In this document: piece after piece, positions 5,224 to 6,838 of the stretch | Position numbering within the stretch: position 1 is the stretch's first letter | Layout: the number at the start of each line of letters is the position of its first letter | Assembly: GCA_021787775.1 (NCBI GenBank) | Contig: JAJYLK010000062.1 | Coordinates: forward strand, 1-6,838 | Reading direction: 5' to 3' | From: Actinomycetes bacterium | Lineage (GTDB): Bacteria > Actinomycetota > Thermoleophilia > BMS3ABIN01 | DNA length: 6,838 nucleotides | Position numbers and translations under genes: made by a program | The notes under the pieces: generated by a model | Databases searched by the model: none | What the model was told of the DNA's origin: nothing | The model's input: only the letters and a program-made list of their open reading frames with translations

Positions 5224-6074
5224 TAGAAACGCTCCAGCTCCGCTTCAGCCTCCGCGCGCGAGAAAGGTTGACGCAATAGCGGAACCTTGCCAGCTATGGC
5301 CGGGACCAGTTCTTCCAGGGTGGGGCGCTCGTTACGGTAGATGACACCGGTGGGGATGCGGTCGCCGAATTCGAGCGCAAGGTGGAAGGCGGCGTCACGG
5401 TTAGACGGGTCATGGCTGTCGCTGATGTGATATACGCGCTTCTGGTACCAGCGGTAGGTGTTGAGCTTGTTAAACGTAATACAAGGCTGCAGTATATCAA
5501 GCAATGCGAATCCTCTGAACCGCATTGCTTCAGCCATCAGCTCCTGGAGGAAAATCCGGTCGCCCGCATATGCCCGGGCGACGAAAGCAGCATCCATGGC
5601 AACCGCCAGCGCGACCGGATTCAAGGGCTCGAGCAGGACGCCGGCAGGCTGCGCCGTTGTGACCATGCCCTGGGCGGAAGTGGGCGATGCCTGGCCTTTG
5701 GTGAGGCCGTAGATCTGATTGTCGTGCACGAAAAGCTTGACATTGACATTCCGGCGCATGGCATGCAGGAAATGGTTTCCGCCTTCGCCATAACAATCAC
5801 CGTCGCCGGCAACAGCGATCACCGGCATATCATGGTTGACCAGGCGGATGGCGGTAGCGACCGGTAGTGTCCGGCCATGCAGCCCGTTAAACGTGTTGCA
5901 CATCGTATAGTGAGGCAGCTTGCTCGCCTGTCCGATACCGGAAACGACCACCAGCTCGTGCGGCTGAAGCCCCAATTCGACCATCGCCGCCTTAAAACTC
6001 TTGAGGATGTTGAAGTTGCCGCAGCCCGGGCACCATGCCGGTTGCTGGCCCTCGAAGTTGACTGTTTCAGCCAA
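5220..6074 (-). CDS. korB: 2-oxoacid:ferredoxin oxidoreductase, beta subunit
   Basis: The product, 284 residues, is the thiamine-diphosphate-binding beta subunit that works with KorA to convert a 2-oxoacid (probably 2-oxoglutarate, possibly pyruvate) plus CoA to acyl-CoA and CO2, reducing ferredoxin. The N-terminus has the iron-sulfur motif WCPGCGN (14-20). The ThDP/Mg motif is GDGD (90-93) with N119 in HDNQIYGLTKGQ. C198 (LQPC) is a further cluster ligand candidate. The common GIGC motif reads GIGQ at 46-49, with C59 in TMCNTFNGLHGR probably replacing it. The start is TTG 6074, four bases after GGGGGAG, and the gene overlaps the korA 3' end by eight bases. The longer frame to 6332 lies inside korA and its extra residues do not resemble KorB. 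Substrate preference cannot be read from sequence alone. Confidence 0.92.
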   Translation of the reverse strand: MAETVNFEGQQPAWCPGCGNFNILKSFKAAMVELGLQPHELVVVSGIGQASKLPHYTMCNTFNGLHGRTLPVATAIRLVNHDMPVIAVAGDGDCYGEGGNHFLHAMRRNVNVKLFVHDNQIYGLTKGQASPTSAQGMVTTAQPAGVLLEPLNPVALAVAMDAAFVARAYAGDRIFLQELMAEAMRFRGFALLDILQPCITFNKLNTYRWYQKRVYHISDSHDPSNRDAAFHLALEFGDRIPTGVIYRNERPTLEELVPAIAGKVPLLRQPFSRAEAEAELERFY

Positions 6075-6838
6075 TGATCTCCCCCACCTCCTGCAATATA
6101 TCTTCCAGCAGGAACGGCCTGCCGTCGAACCGGTTGATCCGATTGCTGAATTGAAAGCCAGTTTCGCCCCGGAGCAGCCGTTCGAACTGGGAGCCGGCAT
6201 TGTTCTCGATGCAGATGGTGCGCCGGGCGCTCCTGAGAACCGCGAGGTAGTCGTATTTGTCGGTCGCTGGCAGCGGCCAGATCTCACTCCAGTGCAGCAT
6301 GGCGATGCTGTGACGTTCGCGTAGCTCGTCAACGGTCTCTTTCATCACCCCGTAATTCGATCCCCAGCCGGTCAGGACGATCTCCGGGCGCTCCTCGCCG
6401 TAGAGCCGTGGCGGCTCCATATCCGCTCTTATCAGGGGCAGCTTCTTCCGCAGCCTCTTGTCCACCATCTTTATTCTGGTAGCGGCGTCTTCGATGATAT
6501 GGCCGTCCTCGTCGTGCTCGTCGCTGTCGGTGACGACAAGGTGGCGGGAAGCGCCTGGCTCAGCCAGCGGCGACACACCGCTAACGGTGAACGCATGTCG
6601 CTGGTAGCGGTCCAGCTGTCCCAGAGCCTCCGCATGCAAACGGTGATCGAGGTATTCGATCCGGGCGGGCTCCAGCCCGTCCAGCGTCCACTCGGCGTCG
6701 GCCAGATACGTATCGGAAAGGATGATCGCGGGGACCTGATATTTCTCTGCCAGGTCGAACGCCTTGCCCGTGAGGCGGAAAGCCTGCTCGGGACTGCCCG
6801 GCGTCATCACCACGCGGGGGAATTCGCCGTGGGCCGCG
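6067..6838 (-). CDS. korA: 2-oxoacid:ferredoxin oxidoreductase, alpha subunit, C-terminal part
   Basis: The frame is open through the window edge, so only the last 256 or so residues are present; the N-terminal part, often fused to the gamma domain in this family, lies beyond base 6838. The visible part starts in AAHGEFPRVV followed by TPGSPEQAFRLTGKAF and AEKYQVPAIILSDTYL, the conserved end of the pyrimidine-binding domain. The C-terminal domain follows: LTGWGSNYGVMKETVDELRE, MLHWSEIWPLP, CIENNAGSQFERLLRGETG and RFDGRPFLLEDI, all typical of KorA. It would pair with KorB to form the enzyme. The last codons overlap the start of korB and contain its Shine-Dalgarno sequence, so the two are translationally linked and expected to be made in matched amounts. 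Confidence 0.92.
   Translation of the reverse strand, partial: AAHGEFPRVVMTPGSPEQAFRLTGKAFDLAEKYQVPAIILSDTYLADAEWTLDGLEPARIEYLDHRLHAEALGQLDRYQRHAFTVSGVSPLAEPGASRHLVVTDSDEHDEDGHIIEDAATRIKMVDKRLRKKLPLIRADMEPPRLYGEERPEIVLTGWGSNYGVMKETVDELRERHSIAMLHWSEIWPLPATDKYDYLAVLRSARRTICIENNAGSQFERLLRGETGFQFSNRINRFDGRPFLLEDILQEVGEIIG
6079..6085 (-). promoter_or_regulatory. Ribosome binding site GGGGGAG of korB inside the korA end
   Basis: On the - strand GGGGGAG is followed by ATCA and then TTG 6074, within the last codons of korA. This supports the TTG start, which places the WCPGCG motif at the expected distance from the N-terminus. Confidence 0.6.

Noticed and set aside
6075..6332. 86-residue upstream extension of KorB
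   Set aside because: This stretch is the korA coding region in another frame. Its translation does not resemble KorB, whose family begins just before WCPGCG, and GGGGGAG supports TTG 6074.

Overview
This looks like a piece of a GC-rich bacterial chromosome. Shine-Dalgarno sequences, short intergenic gaps and overlapping genes fit a bacterium. A 2-oxoacid:ferredoxin oxidoreductase suggests a lineage with ferredoxin-linked, possibly anaerobic or microaerobic carbon metabolism. A proteobacterium is my best guess from general protein flavour, but the window has no marker that settles taxonomy. I see no rRNA, tRNA, CRISPR array, transposase or phage gene.

Left part, + strand: the 3' end of a gene for an ABC-class predicted ATPase (2-814) is followed by a short AT-rich gap. 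Next come a PP-loop protein of the PAPS reductase/CysD superfamily (917-1609) and a translationally coupled pair of envelope proteins. The first of the pair is a small two-helix membrane protein (1709-1951). The second is a membrane-anchored exported protein with a calcium-loop-like motif and a CCPS motif (1948-2502).

Middle part, - strand: a two-gene unit reads leftward. It starts with a 512-residue protein I do not recognise (4335 to 2797), which has an N-terminal globular region, a 24-residue tandem repeat, coiled coils and C-terminal membrane helices. It is followed 13 bases later by a half-size ferritin-like protein (2783 to 2577). The 321-base divergent gap to the right holds a likely promoter for this unit and one possible 36-codon ORF.

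Right part: an archaemetzincin-type zinc metalloprotease (4657-5223, +) runs tail to tail into the korB-korA pair on the - strand (korB 6074 to 5220; korA C-terminal part 6838 to 6067). The protease and korB share one CTAG palindrome that supplies the stop codon on both strands. KorA and KorB together form a thiamine-diphosphate and iron-sulfur enzyme that interconverts a 2-oxoacid with its acyl-CoA and CO2, using ferredoxin.

The least explained material is the membrane protein and half-ferritin pair. The PP-loop protein is also unusual: it carries CysD-like sequence at both ends plus an APS-reductase-like cysteine set.
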